46,824 nt of DNA from assembly GCA_031269875.1 (NCBI GenBank), contig JAISYM010000084.1:1-46824 (forward strand), in the 5' to 3' direction. The notes under the pieces are model-generated. The model saw only the letters and a list, made by a program, of their open reading frames with translations. It made no database searches and was not told where the DNA came from. Origin of the DNA: Synergistaceae bacterium (GTDB lineage Bacteria > Synergistota > Synergistia > Synergistales > Synergistaceae). Every line of letters starts with the position of its first letter. Position 1 is the first letter of the stretch. Positions 37,563 through 46,813 of the stretch are shown here, one piece after another. A program made the translations under genes and the position numbers.

Positions 37563-39080
37563 ATGGGCAAATATCTGGTAGGACTCGATGGCGGCACCAC
37601 GGGCTGTAAAACATGTATTTTTGACCTCGAAGGCAACCTGATTGACAGCGATTACCGCGAATACCCCTGTTATTACCCACACCCGGGCTGGGTGGAGCAA
37701 ACCGCGGAAGATCTGTTACCAGATTTATTCGACAGTATCAAAACAGCAATTTACAAATCGAAAATCAATCCCAACGAAATCGTGGGGTTTGGTTTTTCGA
37801 GCCAGGGCAGCGTAATAGGACTGCTCGACGAAAAAGGCGACACGTTGAGGCCATTTGTCGGATGGCAGGATATGCGAGGCAACCCGGAAGGTCTCGATTT
37901 TTGGCTGGATCGCATTCCCCGCGAGGAAATTTACAGGGTAACCGGAGACCCATTCGGCGCAACCTTCTCCAGCAGCAAACTTGCCTGGCTTAAACTCCAC
38001 GAGCCCGAAATATGGGAGAAAACCGCTATATTCTCCACTCACCAGGACTTTTTCCTAAAAAAGTTCGGCGCGGAGGGTTATTTTACGGACTTCTCCTCCG
38101 CAAGCCGGGAGGGCATGATGGATATCGACAACAACTGCTGGTCAAAAAAGATGCACGACATTCTGGGTATTCCCATTGAGAAAAGAGCCGTCATTGTGGC
38201 GGAACCTGGAAAAATAGTGGGCAGGATCGGCCGCGAGGTCTCCGATAAGACGGGCTTGCCGGTAGGCACCCCAATTAGCATTGGCGCGCACGACCAAAAC
38301 TGCAGCACATTCGGCGCCGGGGCTGTGAGCGACGGCACGGCAGTGCTCGTCATGGGAACATTCGGCTCCTGTTTCGTGGTGTCGGACAAATCGATACGCG
38401 ACCCCAAGGGACGCCTTGTTGTAAAAGGCAATCACGGGTGCGGCAATTACACGATAGAAGGCTTCTCCAACACCGCCGCGTCCAGCTACCGGTGGTATCG
38501 TGACACCTTGAGCGACCTTGAAAAACTCCAGGCGAAGGAGAAACACGTAGACCCATACGATTTGATGAACGAGCAGATCAAAAAAGTACCAATCGGCGCA
38601 AACGGAGTGGTTTTTCTGCCCTATCTCCAGGGTGCGGCGGGGGCGAAACTGAACGCCAACGCCAGAGGAACCTTTACCGGTATGACACTGGGGACAGCGA
38701 AAAGCGATATGGCCCGCGCGGTGATGGAGGGTATTTGCTATGAGATGAACGATATAATCCAGGCAGAACTCGCCGCCGGCATCAAGATAAGCGGCATACG
38801 CCTGACCGGCGGAGCGGCAAAGAGTCCGATTTGGTGCCAGATGATGGCCGACATCTACAAACAGCCGATTCATATTCTGCAAACAAGCGAGACAGGCTGT
38901 CTGGGGGCGGCCCTATACGCCGGCGTCGGCATCGGCGTTTACAAAAATGTCAGGGAAGCCGCGTCAACCGCGCGCATAGAGAAGACATACGAGCCGAACG
39001 AAAGCAACTTTGATGCTTATGACGAAGCCTACGTCCGTTTCGTAGCTGCTTACGACGCCCTGGACGGAAGATTTTTCTGA
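37563..39080 (+). CDS. FGGY-family carbohydrate kinase (xylulokinase-like)
   Basis: A 505-residue ATP-dependent sugar kinase. ATG 37563 follows AAGGAGG. N-terminal phosphate motif LDGGTTGCKTCIFDLEGN, substrate region HPGWVEQTAEDL, FSSQGSVIGLLDEKG and WQDMRG, the catalytic Asp region ISIGAHDQNCSTFGAG, and the C-terminal signature RLTGGAAKSPIWCQMMADIYKQPI. It is most like xylulokinases, but the sugar is not certain. The aldolase gene follows 24 bp downstream, so the pair may degrade a pentose or related sugar by kinase and then retro-aldol cleavage. No transporter is in the operon. Confidence 0.88.
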   Translation: MGKYLVGLDGGTTGCKTCIFDLEGNLIDSDYREYPCYYPHPGWVEQTAEDLLPDLFDSIKTAIYKSKINPNEIVGFGFSSQGSVIGLLDEKGDTLRPFVGWQDMRGNPEGLDFWLDRIPREEIYRVTGDPFGATFSSSKLAWLKLHEPEIWEKTAIFSTHQDFFLKKFGAEGYFTDFSSASREGMMDIDNNCWSKKMHDILGIPIEKRAVIVAEPGKIVGRIGREVSDKTGLPVGTPISIGAHDQNCSTFGAGAVSDGTAVLVMGTFGSCFVVSDKSIRDPKGRLVVKGNHGCGNYTIEGFSNTAASSYRWYRDTLSDLEKLQAKEKHVDPYDLMNEQIKKVPIGANGVVFLPYLQGAAGAKLNANARGTFTGMTLGTAKSDMARAVMEGICYEMNDIIQAELAAGIKISGIRLTGGAAKSPIWCQMMADIYKQPIHILQTSETGCLGAALYAGVGIGVYKNVREAASTARIEKTYEPNESNFDAYDEAYVRFVAAYDALDGRFF

Positions 39081-39104
39081 TTTTTCCAAGGAGGTGTTCC
39101 CATA

Positions 39105-39791
39105 ATGATTACCGTCGAACAGTTCGCAAAACACTTTGATATGGCGGTCCTGAAACAAAACACACAGGAAGCCTCAATTCGCGAAGCGGGAAAAACCGCC
39201 GCAAAATACCACCTGGCAGCCTTGTACACTTGCCCATGCTGGACATCCGTGGTCGCGGAGGAACTCAGCGGCAGTGACGTTGCGACAGGAGTCGGCATTG
39301 CCTTTCCCTATGGTACTTTAACGACGAAAGTAAAGATGTTTGAAATTGAAGACGCTCTCGAAAACGGAGCAACGACCGTCGACATGGTCATAAACATTGG
39401 CGCTTTAAAGGATAAAAATTACAATCTCATACGCCGCGAAGCTCAAGGGCTCGTAGAGGCCACGAAAGACCGGGCTCTCTCCAAGCTCATCCTTGAAGTC
39501 GGTTTTTTAACAGACGAGGAAATAGCCGTTGTCTCCAAAATTGGAAGCGAGTGCGGAGTAGACTACCTCAAAACGGCCACTGGCACAGAAGAATTTCCCT
39601 CGGAACATCAGGTGGGAATCATGCTGGCCAATAGCTCCGGCAAGACAAAGGTCAAAGTGTCAGGAGTGCCTCGCACGTTCACGTTGGCCGGATGCCTGTG
39701 GATGATAGAGAGGGGAGTTTCCCTCATCGGAACGAGGAGCGCCGTAAAGCTGGTAGACGAATACAGGGATTATTTGGCTGAAAGCAGATAG
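39105..39791 (+). CDS. deoC: DeoC-family deoxyribose-phosphate aldolase
   Basis: A 228-residue class I aldolase. DMVINIGALKDKN is the family strand 4 motif. The Schiff-base Lys lies in CGVDYLKTATGTE, and the second Lys is in KVKVSGVPRTFTLAG, in place of the usual KxSGGIR. The end ISLIGTRSAVKLVDEY differs from the usual phosphate-binding GTSSG, so the substrate may not be deoxyribose 5-phosphate. Directly downstream of the kinase, and followed by a good terminator. Confidence 0.87.
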   Translation: MITVEQFAKHFDMAVLKQNTQEASIREAGKTAAKYHLAALYTCPCWTSVVAEELSGSDVATGVGIAFPYGTLTTKVKMFEIEDALENGATTVDMVINIGALKDKNYNLIRREAQGLVEATKDRALSKLILEVGFLTDEEIAVVSKIGSECGVDYLKTATGTEEFPSEHQVGIMLANSSGKTKVKVSGVPRTFTLAGCLWMIERGVSLIGTRSAVKLVDEYRDYLAESR

Positions 39792-39828
39792 ATTTTGATT
39801 TCAAATTGACATGAATAATCCGCTCGGA

Positions 39829-39855
39829 GAGGGGTCTGTCAAGACCCCTCTTTTT
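39829..39855 (+). terminator. Terminator after deoC
   Basis: A perfect 9-bp stem GAGGGGTCT / AGACCCCTC, a four-base loop and five T. It also separates the convergent polyamine operon. Confidence 0.9.
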
Positions 39856-39863
39856 ACGCGCCG

Positions 39864-40712
39864 TCAGCCGAGCAGCATACCATATAATTCCGGCCTTCTG
39901 TCACGGTCGAGCGGCAGGTCTTTCCGGCACTTAGCGATCTCTGCTATGTCCAGCCTCGAGGTCAGTATGCCGGCTTTTTCCCCGAGCGAGCCGGCGACAT
40001 CCCCCCACGGCGAGACGACGGCGCTCTTGCCAAAATTGCCGAAATTGCCAAAATATTCAAAGCTCGCTTCCAGCGTTAACTCGCCCGACCCAGCCGCGCT
40101 GCAGGCGACGACGTAAACCTGGCATGACGCGGCGGCCGACCGGAGGAGCGCTTTCCACAGCTTTTGTCCATTTTGCCCGCCTTGCTCCCACCGGGCCGGG
40201 ATGAATATAACCTGTCCGCCGGCAAGCCCAGCGCAGCGGGCATACTCCGGAAACATCATGTCGTAACCGATAAGCACGGCGCAGTCGATGCCGGCCAGAT
40301 TGAACATGAGCGGTTTGTCCCCCGCCGCGAATACCTTGTCCTCACCGCCATTCGAAAAGAGATGCGCCTTGTCGTAAAACGCGAACGGCGTTCCGGCGTC
40401 GTCCACAATCCACGCCCTGTTCACGAAACCGTCCCCGGACGGCCAGGGCATCGTTCCCGCTACGGCGTGCAGCCCACGATCCCGGCACACCTCGCGGACC
40501 GATTCGAGCGCCGCCGCCGACTCGCCCTCCACGCGCGTTTTTGTCCGGCCGGTACAGCCGGTCCGGCCCGTCCAAAGTTCGGGCAGGAGGAAGATATCGG
40601 TCGACCTGTCCATTTTCTCTATCATAGAGCGGAATGTTCGGATGTTTTCGGAAACATCCGGGGCGATATCCATCTGAAGCGCCGAGACGGTCAGACTCTT
40701 TACGCGTTCCAA
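39864..40712 (-). CDS. Carbon-nitrogen hydrolase (nitrilase) homologue lacking the catalytic Cys
   Basis: A 282-residue nitrilase-fold protein at the end of the polyamine operon, 12 bp after speB. Glu (FLLPELWTG) and Lys (FYDKAHLF) of the catalytic triad are present. The nucleophile position, normally C-(Y/W)-D in LI-C-YD-x-x-FPE, reads LIGYDMMFPEYAR: Gly (GGT) replaces Cys. One base change from TGT would explain it. Homologues in polyamine pathways include N-carbamoylputrescine amidase and omega-amidase. If the Gly is real, the protein cannot use the normal mechanism. A 9-nt microrepeat adds FGNFGNFGK, and a second adds GQNGQ. Confidence 0.87.
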   Translation of the reverse strand: MERVKSLTVSALQMDIAPDVSENIRTFRSMIEKMDRSTDIFLLPELWTGRTGCTGRTKTRVEGESAAALESVREVCRDRGLHAVAGTMPWPSGDGFVNRAWIVDDAGTPFAFYDKAHLFSNGGEDKVFAAGDKPLMFNLAGIDCAVLIGYDMMFPEYARCAGLAGGQVIFIPARWEQGGQNGQKLWKALLRSAAASCQVYVVACSAAGSGELTLEASFEYFGNFGNFGKSAVVSPWGDVAGSLGEKAGILTSRLDIAEIAKCRKDLPLDRDRRPELYGMLLG

Positions 40713-40724
40713 GGGCGTCCGGGC

Positions 40725-41585
40725 CTAATACCCGGAGGACCGCGCGAAGGCGATAAGCATCTCGCGCAGCACCTTGCAGGCAAGAGCCGTCGAACGCCCG
40801 GAATGGTCGTAGTGCGGCGACAGCTCACAGATATCGAACGCGCGCACGTCAAGCTCCTTTAAGCTGATCAGGGCGTCCAAGAGTTCTCGAAACGACAACC
40901 CGCCGGCCTCAGGAGTCCCGGTACCCGGCAGTTCCGACGGATCGAGCGCGTCGAGGTCCACCGTGACGTATACCGGTGCGCCGCGCATGGAATCGAGCGC
41001 GGCCCTTAAACCAAAAACGCCGAAAAGTTCGCGCTCCACTCGCCCGGCCGACCAATCCATCTCGCTTTTCGAGCCGGAGCGAATGCCGAACTGGTGAATC
41101 CTGCCGTCTCCCAGAATTTCCCACGCCCGCCTCATCACGGTGGCGTGAGAGAGCTTCTCCCCCATGTAATCGTCCCTCATATCCGCGTGCGCGTCGAAGT
41201 GAACGAGATGCAGCCCGCTCTTTTCCGAGGCTAGCGCGCGAAGCGCGCCCAGCGTCACGAGATGCTCGCCCCCGATCATGCACGGCATCTTCCCGTCCTT
41301 TATAACCGTCCGAACGAACGACTCTATCCTGTCCAGAGCCGCCGCCGCGTTTCCGAACGGCAGCTCCAGGTCACCGGCGTCAAAGACCCGAAGGTCTTCA
41401 AGATCAGCGGACTGATACGGGCTGTAAGTCTCGATACCGTCAGATTCAACCCGCATAGCTGACGGCGCGAAGCGCGCGCCCGGGCGGAACGTCGTCGTCG
41501 AATCGAACGGCGCCCCGAAGATAACAGCGTTTGCCGCCTCATACGGCGCGTCGCACCCAATAAACGCTATCCCGCGCCCTTCCAT
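40725..41585 (-). CDS. speB: Agmatinase/ureohydrolase
   Basis: A 286-residue ureohydrolase starting MEGRGIAFIGC at 41585, 2 bp after speE; the longer frame upstream is a shadow of speE. Mn-binding motifs are MIGGEHLVTLGA, LVHFDAHADMRDDY and VYVTVDLDALDPSELPGTGTPEAGG. It should convert agmatine to putrescine and urea, which fits the neighbouring decarboxylase and spermidine synthase. Confidence 0.93.
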   Translation of the reverse strand: MEGRGIAFIGCDAPYEAANAVIFGAPFDSTTTFRPGARFAPSAMRVESDGIETYSPYQSADLEDLRVFDAGDLELPFGNAAAALDRIESFVRTVIKDGKMPCMIGGEHLVTLGALRALASEKSGLHLVHFDAHADMRDDYMGEKLSHATVMRRAWEILGDGRIHQFGIRSGSKSEMDWSAGRVERELFGVFGLRAALDSMRGAPVYVTVDLDALDPSELPGTGTPEAGGLSFRELLDALISLKELDVRAFDICELSPHYDHSGRSTALACKVLREMLIAFARSSGY

Positions 41586-41587
41586 TT

Positions 41588-42436
41588 TTACGCGCTCCCG
41601 AGCGCGCGCTTCACGTAGTTCGGCAGCTGAAAAGCGCCCGTGTGCAGCTCCGTGTTGTAGTACCTCGTATCCAGCCCGAGCGCGTTCCAGAACCCGCCGT
41701 CGAGATCGCCTGTGGGATCGTATTTTTTCGACGCGAAGCCGAAAAGCCAATGCCCGGACGGATACGTCGGGATGTGCGCCTGATACACCCTGCAGATGGG
41801 GAAAAATTCCTTTATCCTCTCGTGGGCCCGCAGCATCGCGCCGGCGTAGGAGTCGTAATAAGGGTTCTCGTGCTGGTTTACTAGAATGCCGTCATCTGAG
41901 AGGGCCTTGTGGCAGTTGCCGTAGAATTCCTTGGTGAATAGCCCCTCCCCCGGGCCGAACGGATCCGTCGAGTCGACGATTATCAGGTCATACGCCTTCT
42001 CGAAGCGCCGGATGAACTTCAGGCCGTCCTCGAAATACAGGCCGACGCGCGGGTCGCCCAGGCTGCACGAGGTAAACGGCAGGTGCCGGCGGCAGATGTT
42101 CACGACCATCTCGTCAATATCCACCATGTCGATGCGCTCGATCGATTTGTACCGAGCAAGTTCGCGCACGGTCCCGCCATCCCCTCCGCCTATCACCAGC
42201 ACGTTCTTTATATTGCGGTTCACGGCCATCGGCACGTGCGTTATCATCTCGTGATAGATAAATTCGTCCTTCTCCGTAAGCATCATCAGGCCGTCTAACG
42301 TAAAAAAACGGCCAAATTCCTCCGAGTCGAAGACGTCGATGCGCTGAAAGGGGCTCTGCTCGCTCAGTATCTGCTCCTTGACCTTTATCGAGAAGCGCAC
42401 GGCGGGCGTGTGTTCCTCAGTGTACCAAAGTTCCAT
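41588..42436 (-). CDS. speE: Spermidine synthase
   Basis: A 282-residue aminopropyltransferase. It has MELWYTEEHTPAVRFSIKV, FGRFFTLDGLMMLTEKDEFIYHEMITHVP, the dcSAM-binding GGGDGGTVREL, VDIDEMV, and the active-site DSTDPFGPGEGLF. Full length. It transfers an aminopropyl group from decarboxylated SAM (made by SpeD upstream) to putrescine. Confidence 0.97.
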   Translation of the reverse strand: MELWYTEEHTPAVRFSIKVKEQILSEQSPFQRIDVFDSEEFGRFFTLDGLMMLTEKDEFIYHEMITHVPMAVNRNIKNVLVIGGGDGGTVRELARYKSIERIDMVDIDEMVVNICRRHLPFTSCSLGDPRVGLYFEDGLKFIRRFEKAYDLIIVDSTDPFGPGEGLFTKEFYGNCHKALSDDGILVNQHENPYYDSYAGAMLRAHERIKEFFPICRVYQAHIPTYPSGHWLFGFASKKYDPTGDLDGGFWNALGLDTRYYNTELHTGAFQLPNYVKRALGSA

Positions 42437-42452
42437 CTGAATTTCCCTCCCT

Positions 42453-43937
42453 TTATATTTCCACGACCTCGATATGCTCCAGCGTCATATCCTTCGGCCC
42501 CATGACGAGGCTGCCCTTCTCCATCGCGTACAGAATATAGCCCAGCGCGTCGTTCGTTATCAGCTCACCCGGCGCCAGGATCGGAACGCCCGGCGGGTAG
42601 CACATCACGAACTCCGACGATATCCCGCCCTCGCTCGATTTGAGGGGGACGGTCCTCCTGTTCGCGTAAAACGCCTCGCGCGGCGATAGTTTCACGACCG
42701 GCGGGATGTACTCGTGATCCCAGAGGCCGCGGCCATCTCTGCTGTGGAGGCGCTTTATCTCAGAGAGAGACGACACAAGGCGCTCCACGGCGTAGCTGTT
42801 ATCCCCGACCGAAATTATGGCAAGCATGTTCCCGGCGTCGCCGAACTCGATCTGAATCCCGTAATCGTCGCGCAGCGTGTCATAGACCTCCACACCGGCC
42901 AGGCCTATCCCAAGCGTGTGGACAGAGAGCTTCGTCGCGTCGAAATCGTACGCGTCACGGCCGTTTATTATCTCCCTCGAAAACGCGTAATACCCACCGA
43001 TATCGTTTATCTCCTTACGCGCGTATTCCGCCAGCTCCAGCACCTTGCGGAACGTCGCCTCTCCGTTCGTCGCAAGGGATTTCCGCGCGATGTCGATAGA
43101 GCTCATCAGGAGGTACGAAGCGCTCGTCGTCTGCGTCAGGTTGATTATCGTCCGGACGTAAGCGGGATCGACCCTGCCGGATTTCATCACGAGAAGGGAA
43201 CTCTGCGTGAGCGATCCGCCGGTCTTGTGCATGCTTACGGAAGCCATATCTGCCCCAGCCGACATGGCGGACGCGGGCAGACCCTCGCCAAAGTAAAAGT
43301 GAGTCCCGTGTGCTTCGTCGGCCAAAACGGCCATACCGGCCGCGTGGGCAATTTCGGTAATTCGGCGCGTGTCGGGGCAGACCCCGTAATACGTAGGGTT
43401 ATTCACGAATACCGCCTTCGCGTGCGGGTGCGATTTTATCGCCGCCTCAACGTCTTCCGCGGCCATACCGAGAGAAATACCGAGCCGCGCGTGCGTGCCG
43501 GGCCCGACGTACACGGGGTTTATCCCGCACAGTATGAGCGCGTTGATGGCGGAACGGTGAACGTTTCGGGGCAGTATTATCGAGTCGCCGCCCTTACAGA
43601 CGCTCATTATCATCGCCTGCACAGCCGACGTCGTGCCGCCGACCATCAAAAAAGCCGCGTCCGCCCCGAACGCTTCCGCGGCGAGCGCCTCCGCGTCCCT
43701 GATCACGGATGTCGGGTGCGAGATATTGTCCAGCGGCTTCATAGAGTTCACGTCTACGGACAGACACGCGCGCCCGAGAAATTCCGTCAGTTCCGGCGTA
43801 CCCTTCCCCTGCTTGTGGCCGGGGACGTCGAACGGAACGACGCGGCGCGCCCTGTATTCGGTCATTGCCGCGTAAAGCGGCGCGTCACTCTGAACCAGCG
43901 CTTTTTTTGCTTTCTTTCCGGTCATGGGATCATCCAT
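42453..43937 (-). CDS. Orn/Lys/Arg decarboxylase, fold type I PLP (probable arginine decarboxylase)
   Basis: A 494-residue PLP enzyme. VPFDVPGHKQGKGTPELTEFLG at the N-terminus, GTTSAVQAMIMSV, LADEAHGTHFYFGEGLP (PLP Asp/His) and the Schiff-base Lys in SMHKTGGSLTQSS are all present. The C-terminal wing domain includes CYPPGVPILAPGE. An agmatinase in the same operon implies arginine as substrate, giving agmatine; lysine or ornithine cannot be excluded from sequence. It starts 4 bp after the speD stop. Confidence 0.9.
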   Translation of the reverse strand: MDDPMTGKKAKKALVQSDAPLYAAMTEYRARRVVPFDVPGHKQGKGTPELTEFLGRACLSVDVNSMKPLDNISHPTSVIRDAEALAAEAFGADAAFLMVGGTTSAVQAMIMSVCKGGDSIILPRNVHRSAINALILCGINPVYVGPGTHARLGISLGMAAEDVEAAIKSHPHAKAVFVNNPTYYGVCPDTRRITEIAHAAGMAVLADEAHGTHFYFGEGLPASAMSAGADMASVSMHKTGGSLTQSSLLVMKSGRVDPAYVRTIINLTQTTSASYLLMSSIDIARKSLATNGEATFRKVLELAEYARKEINDIGGYYAFSREIINGRDAYDFDATKLSVHTLGIGLAGVEVYDTLRDDYGIQIEFGDAGNMLAIISVGDNSYAVERLVSSLSEIKRLHSRDGRGLWDHEYIPPVVKLSPREAFYANRRTVPLKSSEGGISSEFVMCYPPGVPILAPGELITNDALGYILYAMEKGSLVMGPKDMTLEHIEVVEI

Positions 43938-43941
43938 GCCG

Positions 43942-44757
43942 TCAGTACATGTTCATACCGTAGTAAATTTCGAGCATCTCTTTTGTGATCTGATCTTTTA
44001 TCGAAAGACGGGTCTCCGGCGAAAGCTCCCTTGGATCGACGTTGAATAGGTAGTCCGAGAGCACGATCTCCTTCAGCATCATCTTCGTGTGGAAGATATT
44101 CGACTGGTAGACGTTCACATCTATCGCGTCGTACCTGGTCAAAGTATCCTTTGAGATATAGTTCTGGATGGAGTTGATCTCGTGATCCGTGTAACACTTC
44201 TTTCCGTCCACGTCCCTCGTAAATCCCCGGACGCGGTAGTCCATAGTTATTATGTCAGAGTCGAACGAGCCGATCAGATAATCGAGGGCCTTGAGCGGCG
44301 TGACCTTGCCGCAGGTCGACACGTCTATATCCACTCTGAATGAGCTGATGTCCTTGTTCGGGTGAAACTCCGGATATGTGTGAACCGTAACGTGACTCTT
44401 GTCAAGATGGGCCACGACCAGGCTGTCCCTGTTTATAAGAAGCTCCCGGGCCAGGAATCCCTGGTTGCAGGAGATATCCATCTGATCTGGAGGGACTTCC
44501 TCCTCGGATATCATCACGGTGACGCTCGCCCCCTGCGGATCGTAATCCTGCTTGGATATATTGAGAGCGCACGCCCCTATGATGTTCGTGACGCCGCAGA
44601 GAATGCCCGTCAGCCTCTCTGAGTTGTACTGTTCGTCGATGTATGCGATGTATTCTTTCTTTTCTCGATCCGTCTTCGCGTAGCAAATGTCATAAATGTT
44701 GAAGCTCAACGTCTTTGTAAGATTGTTGAAGCCATACAGCTGGATCTTTTCTTTCAA
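43942..44757 (-). CDS. speD: S-adenosylmethionine decarboxylase proenzyme (E. coli type)
   Basis: About 271 residues with a TTG start at 44757, matching the ~264-residue E. coli family; the longer frame upstream crosses the promoter. [23 protein letters not shown] and [12 protein letters not shown] are family motifs. The self-cleavage site is [20 protein letters not shown], where the Ser becomes the pyruvoyl group. [29 protein letters not shown] follows. It supplies decarboxylated SAM for spermidine synthase and heads the five-gene operon. Confidence 0.95.
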   Translation of the reverse strand: MKEKIQLYGFNNLTKTLSFNIYDICYAKTDREKKEYIAYIDEQYNSERLTGILCGVTNIIGACALNISKQDYDPQGASVTVMISEEEVPPDQMDISCNQGFLARELLINRDSLVVAHLDKSHVTVHTYPEFHPNKDISSFRVDIDVSTCGKVTPLKALDYLIGSFDSDIITMDYRVRGFTRDVDGKKCYTDHEINSIQNYISKDTLTRYDAIDVNVYQSNIFHTKMMLKEIVLSDYLFNVDPRELSPETRLSIKDQITKEMLEIYYGMNMY

Positions 44758-44803
44758 CCCTATCCCCACGCCCCTTTCATGCAAAGCCAAAAACCGAACC
44801 CTA

Positions 44804-44832
44804 ACTATACAGAAGAGGGGGGGTATTGTCAA
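44804..44832 (-). promoter_or_regulatory. Promoter of the polyamine operon
   Basis: On the minus strand, consensus TTGACA (44832-44827), a 17-bp spacer and TATAGT (44809-44804), 46 bp before the speD TTG. Confidence 0.8.
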
Positions 44833-44917
44833 AAATTTTATATGGCTATAAAGTTTCGCCATGCTGGAATCGGAATTATGATGTTTACGCGTAAGCGATG
44901 AATAGGAGGACACCTAA

Positions 44918-46684
44918 GTGAACGCCGCAAAAGCGCTGCTCGAAATGTTGAGACTCTATAGGGTGACGGATGTTTTCGGGCTCCCGGGTGAGACTACTCT
45001 CGCGCTCTACAGGGCGTGGAAGGATTATCCCGAAATCACGTACAATATGTGCCGGGATGAACGGAACTCCGTGTTCATGGCGGACGGTTACGCCAAGGCA
45101 ACCGGCAGGGTGGGCGTATGCGAAGGACCCAGCGTCGGCGCGACTCACATGATACCCGGCGTAGCCGAGGCGTATGCCGCCTGCGTGCCAATGCTCGTAT
45201 TCACATCGGACGTAGCACTGGACACCACGAAAAAAAACATGCTGACCGGATTTGACCAGACAGCGATTTTCCAGGGAATCACGAAAGAGACATATACCGT
45301 CACGAAGGGCGCGGAAATACCGTTTTTGATTCGGCGGGCATTCAGGGTCGCTTCGAGCGGGCGGCCGGGGCCGGTGCATATCAGGATTCCGATGGACATT
45401 TTTGTACAGGAGACAGCTGAATGCGAGATTTTTGCCCAGGAACAGTTCTCGTCCTTCCCGGGGATTCGCTCATCGGCCTCAAATGAGGATATGCGAGCCG
45501 CGGCAAGGGCGATAGCCTTGTCCGAGAGACCCGTAATGATATGCGGCCAAGGGTGCGCCCATTCGGGAGCGTGGGAGGCGGTGCGGGCGACGGCGGAGCG
45601 GGCGGGGATTTTGGTCGGCTCCACCATAAACGCCAAGGGCATATTTCCGGAGACTCACGACCTCTCTCTCGGCGTGGTTGGGGCGCGCGGCGGCCTGGAA
45701 TGGTCAAACCGCATGGTGACGGACGCGGATCTCCTCATATTCGCCGGAACGAGTACCGACTCCGCTCTGACCGACGGCTGGAAAATCCCCGATCCCAAGT
45801 CCGCGCCGCGCGCGATACAGATCGACGTCGCCGAACAGGAACTGGGGAATAATTATCGAGTATTGCCCCTGATGGGGGACGCGAGAGAGACACTCGGAGG
45901 GATACTGAAATTCATTCCCGCGGAAACTCCGCCCCGGACGCGTGAATGGCTGGACAGAGCTAAACGGGAACGGAATAAATACGCCATCCGCTTGGCTGAA
46001 TTTGAGAGAGCGCTTGGCGACTCGCTTCACCCTTACGCCGTTTCGCGCATCTTGGAACGCGTCGCTCCCGACGACGCGTTTTTCACGTTCGACCCGGGGA
46101 TATCGGCGGTATATCCGGCCGCGTTCCTCCGTTTCGCGAAGCCTGGACGAAGGGCCGCGTTCAACTTCGCTATGGGCGCCCTCGGATACGGCATCCCGTC
46201 CGCCATCGGAGCAAAGGTCGGCCTCCCGGACAGGAAAGTGATAGGGATCACGGGAGACGGCAGTTTCGGATTTTCAGCGGGCGAGCTGGAGACTGCGGTA
46301 AGACTCGGCCTCGACATCACGTATATCCTATTCGATAACCTGTCCTTCGGCTGGATAAGGGGTACGGAATTCGTGAGCGGCAAATCGCCCCTTCCTCCAG
46401 ATTACGGGCGATTCACGAACTTCGCCCCCGTCGACTACCTCAAAATTGCCGAAGGTTTCGGAATTAAGGGCTTCCGGCCGGACTCCGCGCGTGATTTCGA
46501 GCGTATTATGAAACAGTGCCTCTGTGAGCCAGGCGCAAAGTTAATAGCTATAGCTTCCGCCCCGGAGGACGAACAGCTCCCGCCGGTTCCGGGCTGGTAC
46601 CGTTACGCGCAATCCGCCGGTCTGGAAAATTTGTACGGCGCCGGGAATAACGCGCTATGTGAAAACAGCGGCGGCGTCATGTGA
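44918..46684 (+). CDS. ThDP-dependent enzyme of the acetolactate synthase/decarboxylase family
   Basis: A 588-residue enzyme, with a GTG start at 44918 behind AGGAGG. The PYR domain begins VTDVFGLPGETTLALYRAW, with the catalytic Glu in MCRDERNSVFMADGYA. A central TH3 domain follows (ERPVMICGQGCAHSGAW). The PP domain carries the ThDP/Mg motif GDGSFGFSAGELETAVRLG ... YILFDNLSFGW. The Arg-Asp-Glu in place of the usual His-Glu, and the lack of a regulatory-subunit gene beside it, argue against plain IlvB. Substrate is unknown. It diverges from the polyamine operon across a 160-bp gap. Confidence 0.88.
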   Translation: MNAAKALLEMLRLYRVTDVFGLPGETTLALYRAWKDYPEITYNMCRDERNSVFMADGYAKATGRVGVCEGPSVGATHMIPGVAEAYAACVPMLVFTSDVALDTTKKNMLTGFDQTAIFQGITKETYTVTKGAEIPFLIRRAFRVASSGRPGPVHIRIPMDIFVQETAECEIFAQEQFSSFPGIRSSASNEDMRAAARAIALSERPVMICGQGCAHSGAWEAVRATAERAGILVGSTINAKGIFPETHDLSLGVVGARGGLEWSNRMVTDADLLIFAGTSTDSALTDGWKIPDPKSAPRAIQIDVAEQELGNNYRVLPLMGDARETLGGILKFIPAETPPRTREWLDRAKRERNKYAIRLAEFERALGDSLHPYAVSRILERVAPDDAFFTFDPGISAVYPAAFLRFAKPGRRAAFNFAMGALGYGIPSAIGAKVGLPDRKVIGITGDGSFGFSAGELETAVRLGLDITYILFDNLSFGWIRGTEFVSGKSPLPPDYGRFTNFAPVDYLKIAEGFGIKGFRPDSARDFERIMKQCLCEPGAKLIAIASAPEDEQLPPVPGWYRYAQSAGLENLYGAGNNALCENSGGVM

Positions 46685-46813
46685 TTTCACCTTTAACGTC
46701 CTTGGACACGGCCGTTTCATAAATTTGCTGGAAATATTTTCAGGTATGATAATATGATAAAGTGAATTAATGAAAAAAAATAAGAGGCATAAGAAAAGGG
46801 GAGGGATTTGTTT

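Noticed and set aside
42714-43988. 424-codon plus-strand open frame opposite the decarboxylase gene
   Set aside because: Antisense shadow: Arg/His/Val-rich sequence with no domain, while the minus-strand frame carries all PLP enzyme motifs.
19925-46722. Identical 16-mer CACGGCCGTTTCATAA at 19925-19940 and 46707-46722
   Set aside because: Both are between genes, but there is no longer match, inverted repeat or target duplication; two copies of a 16-mer are not enough to call an element without a genome count.
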